From positions 4,278,001 to 4,342,000 of the forward strand of contig NZ_CP107845.1 in assembly GCF_041431415.1 (NCBI RefSeq): 64,000 nt of DNA, read 5' to 3'. A program made the position numbers and the translations under genes. The notes below the pieces were generated by a model. The model was not told the origin of the DNA and did not search any database. It worked only from the letters and a program-made list of their open reading frames with translations. Source of the DNA: Streptomyces sp. NBC_00513 (lineage in GTDB: Bacteria > Actinomycetota > Actinomycetes > Streptomycetales > Streptomycetaceae). This document shows, in pieces, positions 57,015 to 64,000 of the stretch (position 1 is its first letter; every line of letters starts with the position of its first letter).

Positions 57015-57983
57015 ATGACCAGCAGCCCCTTGCTCCATCTCCCCGGCGCCGTACCGGCCGAAGGCCGCGACGAGGGCGTCGCCGCCCACTACGGAGAGCT
57101 GTACGGCGAACAACGCGCACTCGCGGACGGCCGGGGGTTCGTGGACCTCTCCCACCGCGGGGTCGTGACCGTCACCGGCACGGACCGGCTGAGCTGGCTG
57201 CACCTGCTGCTCACCCAACACGTGACCGACCTGCCGCCCGGACAGGCCACCGAGGCGCTGATCCTCTCCGCCAACGGGCACATCGAGCACGCCCTGTACC
57301 TCGTCGACGACGGCGAGACGGTCTGGGCGCACGTCGAGCCCGACACCCAGGAGGCGCTGATCGCCTACCTGGAGTCCATGAAGTTCTTCTACCGCGTCGA
57401 AGTCGCCGACCGCACGGCCGAGTTCGCCGTCGTCCACCTGCCGGCCGGCTCGATCGCCGAGGTCGCGAAGGAACTCGCCGTCCGCGAGACCGCGCACGGC
57501 CGGGACGTCTTCGTGCCCCGCGAGGACCTGGAGGCGTTCGCCGCCGCGCACGGTCCCGCCGCGGGTCTCCTGGCGTACGAGGCCCTGCGCGTGGAGTCGC
57601 ACCGGCCGCGTCTGGGCCTGGAGACCGACCACCGCACCATCCCGCACGAGCTCGGTTGGATCGGCACCGCCGTCCACCTCCAGAAGGGCTGCTACCGGGG
57701 GCAGGAGACCGTCGCCCGCGTCCACAACCTGGGGAAGCCCCCGCGCCGGCTGGTGTTCCTGCACCTGGACGGCTCCGAGGTGCTGCTCCCGGCGCACGGC
57801 ACGCCCGTACGGCTCGCCGCCGACGGCGAGGAGGGCCGGCAGCTGGGCTTCGTGACCACGGCCGTCCGCCACCACGAGCTGGGGCCGATCGCGTTGGCGC
57901 TGGTCAAGCGGAACGTTCCGCCGGACGCGCCGCTGCTCGTCGGCAAGACGGCCGCCGCGCAGGAGGTCGTCGTCGCGCCCTGA
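57015..57983 (+). CDS. ygfZ: Folate-binding YgfZ/GcvT-like protein
   Basis: A 322-residue protein with the YgfZ signature GCYRGQETVARVHN (K-G-C-Y-x-G-Q-E), whose Cys is conserved. The GcvT-type folate-binding fold shows in GFVDLSHRGVVTVTGTDRLS, and LGLETDHRTIPHELGWIGTA precedes the signature. YgfZ proteins help assemble or repair iron-sulfur clusters with folate. ATG 57015 lies in GTGACATGACC. It is convergent with dtd. Confidence 0.92.
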   Translation: MTSSPLLHLPGAVPAEGRDEGVAAHYGELYGEQRALADGRGFVDLSHRGVVTVTGTDRLSWLHLLLTQHVTDLPPGQATEALILSANGHIEHALYLVDDGETVWAHVEPDTQEALIAYLESMKFFYRVEVADRTAEFAVVHLPAGSIAEVAKELAVRETAHGRDVFVPREDLEAFAAAHGPAAGLLAYEALRVESHRPRLGLETDHRTIPHELGWIGTAVHLQKGCYRGQETVARVHNLGKPPRRLVFLHLDGSEVLLPAHGTPVRLAADGEEGRQLGFVTTAVRHHELGPIALALVKRNVPPDAPLLVGKTAAAQEVVVAP

Positions 57984-58016
57984 CGGGCCCACGTGGGGGC
58001 GCCGTCACGGCGAGCC

Positions 58017-58442
58017 CTACACGTCGATGACGATGGTGAACGGGCCGTGGTTGGTCAGCGAGACGCGCATGTCCGCCCCGAACCGGCCCGTCTCCACCGT
58101 CGCGCCCAGCGCCCGCAGCCGCGCCACGACCTCGTCGACCAGCGGCTCGGCCACCGGGCCGGGCGCCGCCGCGTTCCAGGTGGGGCGGCGGCCCTTGCGC
58201 GCGTCGCCGTAGAGCGTGAACTGGGAGATCACCAGCAGCGGGGCGTTCACGTCGCTGCAGGACTTCTCCGCCTCCAGGATCCGCACCGACCACAGCTTGC
58301 GGGCCAGCAGCTCCGCCTTCTCCGGCGTGTCGTCGTGGGTGACCCCGACCAGGACGCACAGTCCCTCGCCGACGATCTCCCCGACGGTCTCGCCGGCCAC
58401 CACGACGCTCGCGCCGTCCACCCTCTGCACCACTGCTCGCAT
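58017..58442 (-). CDS. dtd: D-aminoacyl-tRNA deacylase
   Basis: A 141-residue DTD. It begins [20 protein letters not shown] and keeps the active-site motifs [20 protein letters not shown] (SQFTLYG) and [14 protein letters not shown] (family NxGPxT). DTD removes D-amino acids and glycine from mischarged tRNAs. The length is standard. ATG 58442. Confidence 0.95.
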   Translation of the reverse strand: MRAVVQRVDGASVVVAGETVGEIVGEGLCVLVGVTHDDTPEKAELLARKLWSVRILEAEKSCSDVNAPLLVISQFTLYGDARKGRRPTWNAAAPGPVAEPLVDEVVARLRALGATVETGRFGADMRVSLTNHGPFTIVIDV

Positions 58443-58574
58443 ACCACCTGTGTATCAGGCGTGCACCCGTCCGGGGCCGATCGGGTGCAGTGGGACTGCA
58501 TCCACACCACGGACAGTGGCACGATGCACGCAGGCGGTGCCTCCGGCACCGGTCGAGGGGACGGACACGTTCAC

Positions 58575-59192
58575 ATGAATCTTTCTGGTACCTCCGTACC
58601 TGCGCCCGCTTCGGCGGCGGCGACGGCCGCCGACGTCGCGGCGGCGACGGTGAGACCTCCCGCGCAGCGCACCGGCGAGTCGCAGGGGCCGACCACCCCC
58701 GCCACCGCCCTCGGGCTGCCCGAACTGCGTGCCCTGCGCCGGGACGCGCAGCGCGACGAGGCCGATCTCAGCTACGTACGCAGACTCCTGCACGGCCGCA
58801 TCGACATCCTGCGCGCCGAACTCGCCCGCCGCTGCGACCCCGAGGCGGCCCGGCGCGCGAACCCCGAGACGCCGGTGGTGGACCGGCTCTCGGAGATCCT
58901 CGCCGACGCCCCGTCCAGCCGCAGCGCCTCGGCCCGGCACGTCACGCTCGCCGCCCCGCACAGCGAGGAGTTCCGGCTGCTGGAGGCGGAGATGCTCTGC
59001 GACGTGGAGCTTTCGGACCTGGGCGCCCGCACGGACGGCGAACTGCACGAGGCGATGGGCCGCTTGGTGCGCTACGAGCAGCAGGTCTCCCGGCGCCGGC
59101 AACGGTTGCAGCGCACCGCCGACGAGGCCGGCGCGGAGATCACCCGCCGGTACCGGGAGGGCGAGGCACAGGTGGACGACCTGCTGGCGTAG
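58575..59192 (+). CDS. rsiG: RsiG: c-di-GMP-dependent anti-sigma factor for WhiG
   Basis: A 205-residue protein with a disordered Ala-rich N-terminus and a long antiparallel coiled coil. RsiG binds c-di-GMP through E-x3-S-x2-R-x3-Q-x3-D on each helix and then holds sigma-WhiG, delaying sporulation. The second copy is perfect (E168, S172, R175, Q179, D183, in [16 protein letters not shown]). The first reads [17 protein letters not shown]62, S66, R69, His73 in place of Gln, D77. ATG 58575. Divergent from dtd. Confidence 0.9.
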   Translation: MNLSGTSVPAPASAAATAADVAAATVRPPAQRTGESQGPTTPATALGLPELRALRRDAQRDEADLSYVRRLLHGRIDILRAELARRCDPEAARRANPETPVVDRLSEILADAPSSRSASARHVTLAAPHSEEFRLLEAEMLCDVELSDLGARTDGELHEAMGRLVRYEQQVSRRRQRLQRTADEAGAEITRRYREGEAQVDDLLA

Positions 59193-59287
59193 CCGCGGGG
59201 GCGCCGGGGCCGGCGGTGAGCGGGCCGCTTCGGGGCGGCGGAAATTCAGGCGACGTGCTCGCGGCGCGGCGGTTAGCGTGGCCGGCC

Positions 59288-60532
59288 ATGACCACCGATG
59301 TCCGGCCGATCGCCGCCTCCGAACTCCCCGACTGGCTCCGAGCCCTCAACACCGGCTTCCTCACCACCGCCCCCGTCACCGATTCCGACGTCGCCCAACG
59401 GGCCGAGTACGGCGACCTGGCCCGCATCCGGGGCGCCTTCGCCTCCGAGACCGGCCGCTGCGTCGCCACCTTCCGGTCCTTCGCGCAGGAGCTGACCGTT
59501 CCCGGCGGGGCCGTCGTCGTCGCCGACGCCGTTTCCAACGTCACCGTGTCGCCCACGCACCGCCGCCGGGGCCTGCTGACGCGGATGATGCGCGCCGACC
59601 TGACGGCCGCGAAGGACCGCGGCGAAGTGCTGTCCACGCTGATCGCCGCCGAGTACCCGATCTACGGCCGGTACGGCTACGGGCCCGCCACCTCGATCGC
59701 CGAGTGGGAGATCGAGGTGGCCCGCACCGGCCTGGACCCGCGCTGGTCCGGGCCCGGGGACGGCGGGCGGATCGACCTGGTGGACGCGGCCGAGGCCCGC
59801 CGGATCGGCGCCGCCCTCCACGAGCGGCTGCGCGCGCACGCGCACGGCACCGTCGACCGCGACGAGCGCTGGTGGAACCTGGCGTCCGGCACGGAGCAGA
59901 TGTCCCACCGCCCCTACAAGGAGTCGTTCCACGCCGTCCACCGCACGGCCGACGGCGAACCCGCCGGGATCGCCGTCTACCGGGCCGACGACCAGTGGAG
60001 CGACGCGAAGCTCCCGCAGAACACCGTGCAGGTCAAGGACCTGATCGCGGTCACCGTCGACGCGCAGCGGGCCCTGTGGCACTTCCTGTGCTCCATCGAC
60101 TGGGTGCAGAAGGTCCGCACCGGATACCGGGCCCCCGACGACCTCGCCCCGCTGCTGCTGCCCGATCCGCGGGCCGCACGCCTGGTGACCGCCGCCGACT
60201 TCCTGTGGGTGCGGGTGCTCGACGTCGTACGGGCGCTGAGCGCGCGGACGTACGCCGTGCCGGGGGTCCTCGTCCTGGAGGTGACCGACGCGGAGGGCCT
60301 GGCCGACGGGCGCTACCGGCTGGACACGGGCACCGGCGACTGCGCCCGTACGGAGGAGCCCGCCGACCTGCGCCTCGACGTGTCCGCGCTGGGGTCCCTG
60401 TACCTCGGCGACGAGTCGGCGGTCCGGTTGGCCGCGCTGGGGCAGGTCACGCAGGAGCGGCCGGGGGCGCTGGCGCTCGCCGACGCGGCCTTTCGCACGG
60501 CTCGCCGGCCGTGGTGCCCGGACGTGTTCTGA
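59288..60532 (+). CDS. Eis-family GNAT acetyltransferase
   Basis: A 414-residue protein with the three-part Eis layout: GNAT domain with [20 protein letters not shown], a second GNAT-like domain ([20 protein letters not shown]), and a C-terminal SCP2-like fold ([20 protein letters not shown]). It ends with a carboxy-terminal aromatic-rich CPDVF, as in Eis, whose C-terminus takes part in catalysis. Relatives acetylate aminoglycosides or other amines. ATG 59288. Confidence 0.9.
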   Translation: MTTDVRPIAASELPDWLRALNTGFLTTAPVTDSDVAQRAEYGDLARIRGAFASETGRCVATFRSFAQELTVPGGAVVVADAVSNVTVSPTHRRRGLLTRMMRADLTAAKDRGEVLSTLIAAEYPIYGRYGYGPATSIAEWEIEVARTGLDPRWSGPGDGGRIDLVDAAEARRIGAALHERLRAHAHGTVDRDERWWNLASGTEQMSHRPYKESFHAVHRTADGEPAGIAVYRADDQWSDAKLPQNTVQVKDLIAVTVDAQRALWHFLCSIDWVQKVRTGYRAPDDLAPLLLPDPRAARLVTAADFLWVRVLDVVRALSARTYAVPGVLVLEVTDAEGLADGRYRLDTGTGDCARTEEPADLRLDVSALGSLYLGDESAVRLAALGQVTQERPGALALADAAFRTARRPWCPDVF

Positions 60533-60549
60533 CCGGCTCGTCCCCGTAC

Positions 60550-60645
60550 CCCGTCAAGGACATGGAGTTCACGGTGCGCGGCGGACGTATCGTCGCGATC
60601 GACATCCTGGCGGATCCGGCGCGACTGGAGACCCTGGACGTCACG
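60550..60645 (+). pseudogene. C-terminal remnant of an ECF41/SigJ-like sigma factor
   Basis: Between the Eis-like gene and the methyltransferase one frame encodes MEFTVRGGRIVAIDILADPA then RLETLDV. This matches the extreme C-terminus of the complete sigma factor 1.7 kb downstream (FTVVGGRIVAIDVLADPERL then KELDL). Nothing upstream resembles the rest of a sigma factor, and there is no start site. Confidence 0.8.
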
Positions 60646-60646
60646 G

Positions 60647-61438
60647 ATGGGAAACCGAGGACTGAGGTACGTGGCAACACTCGTGGAACGCCTGCGCGCG
60701 GCCGGCTGTGTCTTCGCGGAGGAGGAGGCGGACCTGCTGACGGCCGCCGCGCGGGACGACGGACACCTGGCGGGCATGCTGGCACGCCGGGTCGCCGGCG
60801 AGCCCCTGGAGCTGGTGGTGGGCTGGGCGGGCTTCTGCGGCCTGCGCATGGAGGTGGGCGAGGGGGTGTTCGTACCGCGCCGGCGCAGCGAGTTCCTCGC
60901 GCGGGAGGCCGTGGCGCTGGCCCGGCCCGGCGCGGTGGTCGTCGACCTGTGCTGCGGAGTGGGCGCGCTGGGCGCGGCGGTGGCCTCGCAGGTCCCGGGC
61001 GTCGAGCTGCACGCGTCGGACATCGACGAGGTGGCCGTCGGCTACGCCCGCCGGAACGTGGCCCCGTACGGCGGGACCGTCCACCGGGGCGACCTGTACG
61101 CGGCGCTGCCCGGGGACCTCACGGGGCGGGTGGACGTCCTGGTGGTCAACGCCCCCTACGTGCCCACGGAGGAGATCGGCTTCCTGCCGCCGGAGGCCCG
61201 CGAACACGAACCGCTGACCACCCTGGACGGCGGCGCCGACGGTCTGGACGTCCACCGCCGGGTCGCGGCCGGGGCGCTGCACTGGCTGGCGCCCGGCGGG
61301 CACCTGCTGATCGAGACGAGCGCCCGGCAGTCCCCGGTGACGGCGTCGGCACTGGCCGCGGGCGGCCTCACGGTACGGGCGGTCGGCTCGCGGGAGCTGT
61401 ATGCGAACGTGGTGATCGGCGCCCGGCCGGGCGCCTGA
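60647..61438 (+). CDS. PrmC/HemK-like protein-glutamine methyltransferase
   Basis: A 263-residue class I SAM methyltransferase: SAM motif VVDLCCGVGALGAAVAS, acidic loop ELHASDIDEVAVGYARRN, catalytic NAPYVPTEE (N-P/A-P-Y of PrmC), late LAPGGHLLIETSARQ. The N-terminal helical domain (LARRVAGEPLELVVGWAGFC, GLRMEVGEGVFVPRRRSEFL) matches the substrate domain of PrmC. It probably methylates a glutamine in a protein; the NPPY motif is NAPY. The start is unclear: ATG 60647 or GTG 60671. Confidence 0.85.
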   Translation: MGNRGLRYVATLVERLRAAGCVFAEEEADLLTAAARDDGHLAGMLARRVAGEPLELVVGWAGFCGLRMEVGEGVFVPRRRSEFLAREAVALARPGAVVVDLCCGVGALGAAVASQVPGVELHASDIDEVAVGYARRNVAPYGGTVHRGDLYAALPGDLTGRVDVLVVNAPYVPTEEIGFLPPEAREHEPLTTLDGGADGLDVHRRVAAGALHWLAPGGHLLIETSARQSPVTASALAAGGLTVRAVGSRELYANVVIGARPGA

Positions 61439-61506
61439 ACGGCCCACCGTTCCAGGGGAGTCGACGGACGGGTGCGGGCCGGACCACATGGGGGAGGGGA
61501 CGCGCG

Positions 61507-62391
61507 GTGGACCACGGGGCATGGCGGGCGGATCGGTTCGAGGAGCACAGGCCGAGGCTGAGGGCGGTGGCCTACCGGATGCTCGGCTCGGTCAGTGAGG
61601 CCGACGACGCGGTCCAGGAGGCCTGGTTGCGTCTGGACGGCACGGACGCGGACGCCATCGAGAACATGGCGGCCTGGCTGACCACGGTTGTCGGCCGGGT
61701 GTGCCTGAACATGCTGCGTTCCCGGGCGACCCGCCGCGAGGATCCGTTGGAGTCCCGGACACCCGACCCGGTCATCAGCGGCGAGGACGGTCTCCACCCG
61801 GAACAGCAGGCCCTGTTGGCGGACTCCCTGGGCCTGGCGCTGCTGGTCGTCCTCGAATCGCTGGCGCCGGCCGAGCGGCTCGCGTTCGTCCTGCACGACA
61901 TGTTCGCGGTGCCCTTCGACGAGATCGCCCCGATGATCGAGAAGACCCCGGCCGCGACCCGGCAGCTCGCGAGTCGGGCCCGCCGCCGGGTGCGCGGCAG
62001 GGCCCCGGCCCCCGACCCGGACCTCGCACTCCAGCGCCAGGTGGTCGGCGCCTTCTTCGCCGCGGCGCGGGACGGCGACTTCGAGGCGCTCGTCTCGGTG
62101 CTCGACCCCGACGTGGTCCTGCGCTCCGACGGCGGCGTGACGCGCGCCCGCCACACGCTGGTGTTCAACGGCGCCCGCACGGTGGCCTCGCAGGCGATCA
62201 CCTTCGGTTCCCTCTCGCCGTTCGCCCGCCCCGCGCTGATCAACGGGACCGCCGGCGTCATGGTCGTGATGGACGGCCGCCGCCTGTCGGTGATGGCCTT
62301 CACGGTCGTCGGAGGCAGGATCGTCGCCATCGACGTCCTGGCCGACCCGGAACGCCTGAAGGAGCTCGACCTGAGCGCCCTCGACCTCTGA
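61507..62391 (+). CDS. ECF41/SigJ-type sigma factor with SnoaL-like tail
   Basis: A 294-residue sigma factor. Region 2: ADRFEEHRPRLRAVAYRMLG, SVSEADDAVQEAWLRLDG. Region 4: ESLAPAERLAFVLHDMFAVP, FDEIAPMIEKTPAATRQLAS. The linker has SRTPDPVIS in the place of the ECF41 WLPEP block. The C-terminal domain (200-294) is SnoaL-like, with VLRSDGGVTRA and FTVVGGRIVAIDVLADPERL; it serves as an attached regulator in ECF41 factors. GTG 61507 has GGGGAGGGGA upstream. No anti-sigma gene is adjacent, as usual for ECF41. Confidence 0.9.
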   Translation: MDHGAWRADRFEEHRPRLRAVAYRMLGSVSEADDAVQEAWLRLDGTDADAIENMAAWLTTVVGRVCLNMLRSRATRREDPLESRTPDPVISGEDGLHPEQQALLADSLGLALLVVLESLAPAERLAFVLHDMFAVPFDEIAPMIEKTPAATRQLASRARRRVRGRAPAPDPDLALQRQVVGAFFAAARDGDFEALVSVLDPDVVLRSDGGVTRARHTLVFNGARTVASQAITFGSLSPFARPALINGTAGVMVVMDGRRLSVMAFTVVGGRIVAIDVLADPERLKELDLSALDL

Positions 62392-62400
62392 GTCACGGGT

Positions 62401-62440
62401 CCCCGGCCGGGGCATGCGCGCGGACGCGCCCCGGCCGGGG
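62401..62440 (+). terminator. Bidirectional terminator
   Basis: CCCCGGCCGGGGC and GCCCCGGCCGGGG form a 13-bp stem with a 14-base loop; each arm is also self-complementary. It lies between the sigma gene and the convergent HEAT-like gene. Confidence 0.75.
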
Positions 62441-62451
62441 CGCGGCGCACC

Positions 62452-62922
62452 TCACGCGGACAGGCCGCAGGCGCCGAGCAGCTCGCCGGGGCTGTCGCAG
62501 ACACCGAGTACGTCGGCCGCGGCCCGTCGGATCTCCGGCTCGGGATCGTCCAGCGGGCCCGGAAACTCGGGCAGGGCCTGTGTCCACGCCGCAGACCAGC
62601 CGGGATCGAGGAACCGGGCATCGACGCGACCGGCTTCCGCCGCCTGCATCGCCACGAGTTCCAGCATCGCGCGGCGGCTCGGAACCCGCGGTGTCGCAGC
62701 CAGACGGAGTACGAAGGGCAGAGCGGCCGAGGCGGCGGAACAGACCCGGCCACCCTGGTGGAAGAGCAGATTGAGCAGTTCGTCCGAGGCGCCGTCCGCG
62801 TCGTCCCGATCCGGACCCGCGCATCGGCGGAGCAGTGCGGGAACGTCCTCGGCGGACCCGTAATTGTGCTTCAGCGCAGCCCGGTTGATCCTGTCCAGTT
62901 CCACTTCCCCTTCCACCCACAT
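62452..62922 (-). CDS. HEAT-repeat-like protein of unknown function
   Basis: A 156-residue helical protein with two to three helix pairs typical of HEAT/armadillo repeats: DELLNLLFHQGGRVCSAASA, ALPFVLRLAATPRVPSRRAM, LDDPEPEIRRAAADVLGVCD. It starts MWVEGEVELDRINRAALKHN at ATG 62922. Short members resemble proteins predicted beside immunity or toxin genes, but no partner is seen here. Confidence 0.72.
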   Translation of the reverse strand: MWVEGEVELDRINRAALKHNYGSAEDVPALLRRCAGPDRDDADGASDELLNLLFHQGGRVCSAASAALPFVLRLAATPRVPSRRAMLELVAMQAAEAGRVDARFLDPGWSAAWTQALPEFPGPLDDPEPEIRRAAADVLGVCDSPGELLGACGLSA

Positions 62923-63033
62923 GCGCGCGACCCTACGGGCGGATCGTCCCCGAAGCCCGGCCGAGTGTCGTACGGGGCTCTTCGGGGAAGGCGAAGCCGC
63001 AGTGGCAGGTGTCGTCCCTCACGGAGTGGGAGT

Positions 63034-63057
63034 TATTGCAAGCGTCTGCTTGCAATA
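63034..63057. promoter_or_regulatory. Perfect palindromic operator upstream of the XRE gene
   Basis: TATTGCAAGC, spacer GTCT, GCTTGCAATA: 10-bp perfect inverted repeat 28 bases before the start of the XRE regulator, overlapping a plausible -35 (TTGCAA at 63036). Probably its autoregulatory binding site. Confidence 0.8.
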
Positions 63058-63084
63058 GTTAGCAACGTGCGGCAGGATCGGGGC

Positions 63085-63513
63085 ATGGCATCGCTCAACG
63101 TCGGGAACCTCGGCGAGTACCTCCGTGAGCAACGGCGACAGGCCCAGCTTTCGCTGCGGCAACTGGCCGACGCCGCAGGGGTGTCGAACCCGTACCTGAG
63201 CCAGATCGAGCGCGGGCTGCGCAAGCCGAGCGCGGACATCCTCCAGCAACTGGCCAAGGCGCTGCGGATCTCCGCGGAGACGCTGTACGTGCAGGCCGGA
63301 ATCCTGGACGAGCGGGATCGGGACGAGGTCGAGACGCGGGCCGTCATCCTCGCCGATCCGTCCCTCAACGAGCGGCAGAAGCAGGTGCTGCTCCAGATCT
63401 ACGACTCGTTCCGCAAGGAGAACGCGCCGGCCGCGGCAGCCGCCGACGCCGACGCCGCGGTCGACGCCGCGATCGATGCCGACGACGAGCCGCCCCATAC
63501 GAACCGACTGTGA
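63085..63513 (+). CDS. XRE-family helix-turn-helix regulator
   Basis: A 142-residue protein. The N-terminal HTH is LGEYLREQRRQAQLSLRQLA, DAAGVSNPYLSQIERGLRKP, SADILQQLAKALRISAETLY. Then comes a helical region ERQKQVLLQIYDSFRKE and an Asp/Ala-rich acidic tail (AAADADAAVDAAIDADDE). ATG 63085. The perfect palindrome at 63034-63057 is its likely operator. The coiled-coil gene starts 17 bases after its stop, so they are one operon. Confidence 0.92.
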   Translation: MASLNVGNLGEYLREQRRQAQLSLRQLADAAGVSNPYLSQIERGLRKPSADILQQLAKALRISAETLYVQAGILDERDRDEVETRAVILADPSLNERQKQVLLQIYDSFRKENAPAAAAADADAAVDAAIDADDEPPHTNRL

Positions 63514-63530
63514 TCCGGGAGGACCAGCAC

Positions 63531-64000
63531 ATGGCCATCGCCGATGACCTGAAGAAGACCCTCACCGACCCGACCCCGCTCTACTTCGCCGCCGGCACCG
63601 CCGACCTCGCGGTGCAGCAGGCCAAGAAGGTGCCCGGGTTCATCGAGCAGCTGCGCGCCGAAGCCCCCGCACGCATCGAGGCCGTGAAGAACACCGACCC
63701 GAAGGTCGTCCAGGAGAGGGCCAAGGGGGCGCAGGAGGCGGTCACCGCCAAGGTCGCCGAGGTCTTCGGGGCGATCGACCCGAAGAAGCTGGGCGAGACC
63801 GCCCAGGACCTGGCCCTTCGCGGTGTGGGCGTGGCCGCCGAGTACGCGGTGCGCGCCAAGGAGACGTACGACAAGGTCGCCGAGCACGGCGAGCAGGCCG
63901 TACGCGCCTGGCGCGGCGAGCTGACCGACGAGATCGTCGACATCGCCGAGGTCGTGGAGCCGGCGGCGCCCGCGAAGTCGGAGCCGGCCGCCGAGCCGGT
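63531..64000 (+). CDS. HBHA-like Lys/Ala-rich coiled-coil protein (truncated by window end)
   Basis: At least 156 residues, open at the window edge: MAIADDLKKTLTDPTPLYFA, AGTADLAVQQAKKVPGFIEQ, then a long amphipathic helix (KVVQERAKGAQEAVTAKVAE, YAVRAKETYDKVAEHGEQAV, RAWRGELTDEIVDIAE). It ends in a Pro/Ala/Glu-rich stretch (VVEPAAPAKSEPAAEPV) where the window stops. The pattern is that of heparin-binding hemagglutinin-like proteins of actinobacteria. ATG 63531 has GGGAGGACC upstream. Second gene of the XRE operon. Confidence 0.8.
   Translation, partial: MAIADDLKKTLTDPTPLYFAAGTADLAVQQAKKVPGFIEQLRAEAPARIEAVKNTDPKVVQERAKGAQEAVTAKVAEVFGAIDPKKLGETAQDLALRGVGVAAEYAVRAKETYDKVAEHGEQAVRAWRGELTDEIVDIAEVVEPAAPAKSEPAAEP

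Noticed and set aside
58729..62391. 1,220-residue plus-strand frame
   Set aside because: Joins shadows of rsiG, the Eis-like gene and the methyltransferase; only the remnant at 60550 and the sigma factor at 61507 are real in this frame.

Overview
The window is chromosomal DNA from a high-GC actinobacterium, almost certainly a Streptomyces. This rests on very high G+C in third codon positions, many GTG/TTG starts, actinobacterial rRNA sequence, mycothiol synthase, the GlnR nitrogen regulator, and RsiG, the c-di-GMP-dependent anti-sigma factor of WhiG. From about 27 kb to the right end the order csoR - pit - pstSCAB - CHAD - ppk - mshD - secreted nucleotidase - two-component system - HtrA protease - glnR - leader peptide/sulfurtransferase - nur - ygfZ - dtd - rsiG matches, as far as I remember it, the S. 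coelicolor SCO413x-SCO419x block.

Region 1 (1-5.0 kb) opens with the last bases and terminator of a 5S rRNA gene, repeated word for word after the complete rRNA operon at 10.7 kb, so two rRNA operons probably lie in tandem. Between them are a two-gene module that looks like toxin-antitoxin, a decayed IS5-type transposase, an internally deleted ISL3-type element with nearly intact ends, and one conserved zinc-ribbon gene. Region 2 (5.0-10.7 kb) is a full 16S-23S-5S operon with a promoter region and no tRNA. Region 3 (10.8-18.5 kb) is a GNAT gene and a compact six-gene minus-strand operon for a type IV secretion-like envelope machine (VirB2-, VirB8-, VirB6-, VirB3/B4N-, VirB4- and VirD4-like). 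No relaxase is visible, and the VirD4-like protein has no Walker A motif. Region 4 (18.8-28.7 kb) holds a secreted collagen-like protein, a YunG/hydrolase fusion, a GNAT/pentapeptide pair, a thioesterase, a receptor Ser/Thr kinase, a CwlT-like two-domain wall hydrolase that could serve the machine of region 3, a PAP2 phosphatase, and small membrane or lipoproteins.

Region 5 (28.8-42.2 kb) is a phosphate region: CsoR with a palindromic operator, PhoU-like/Pit transporter, Pst operon with PHO boxes, polyphosphate kinase translationally linked to a CHAD protein, mycothiol synthase and a secreted 5'-nucleotidase. Region 6 (42.3-53.5 kb) holds a hydrolase/TetR pair, a Tat-exported phospholipase C-like protein, an MprAB-like two-component system beside an HtrA-like protease, a LacI regulator, glnR preceded by a coupled mini-ORF, a MoaD-like protein, a glutamine-rich repeat membrane protein and an LmeA-like protein.

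Region 7 (53.5-64 kb) starts with a cysteine-containing leader peptide upstream of a sulfurtransferase and DUF1416. It continues with small membrane proteins, a nitrobindin-like protein, Nur, YgfZ, Dtd, RsiG (with one changed signature residue), an Eis-like acetyltransferase, the tail of a lost ECF sigma factor, a PrmC-like methyltransferase, an intact SigJ/ECF41-type sigma factor, a HEAT-like protein, and an XRE regulator with a perfect operator palindrome leading an HBHA-like coiled-coil gene that runs off the window. No CRISPR array, prophage or tRNA gene was seen.
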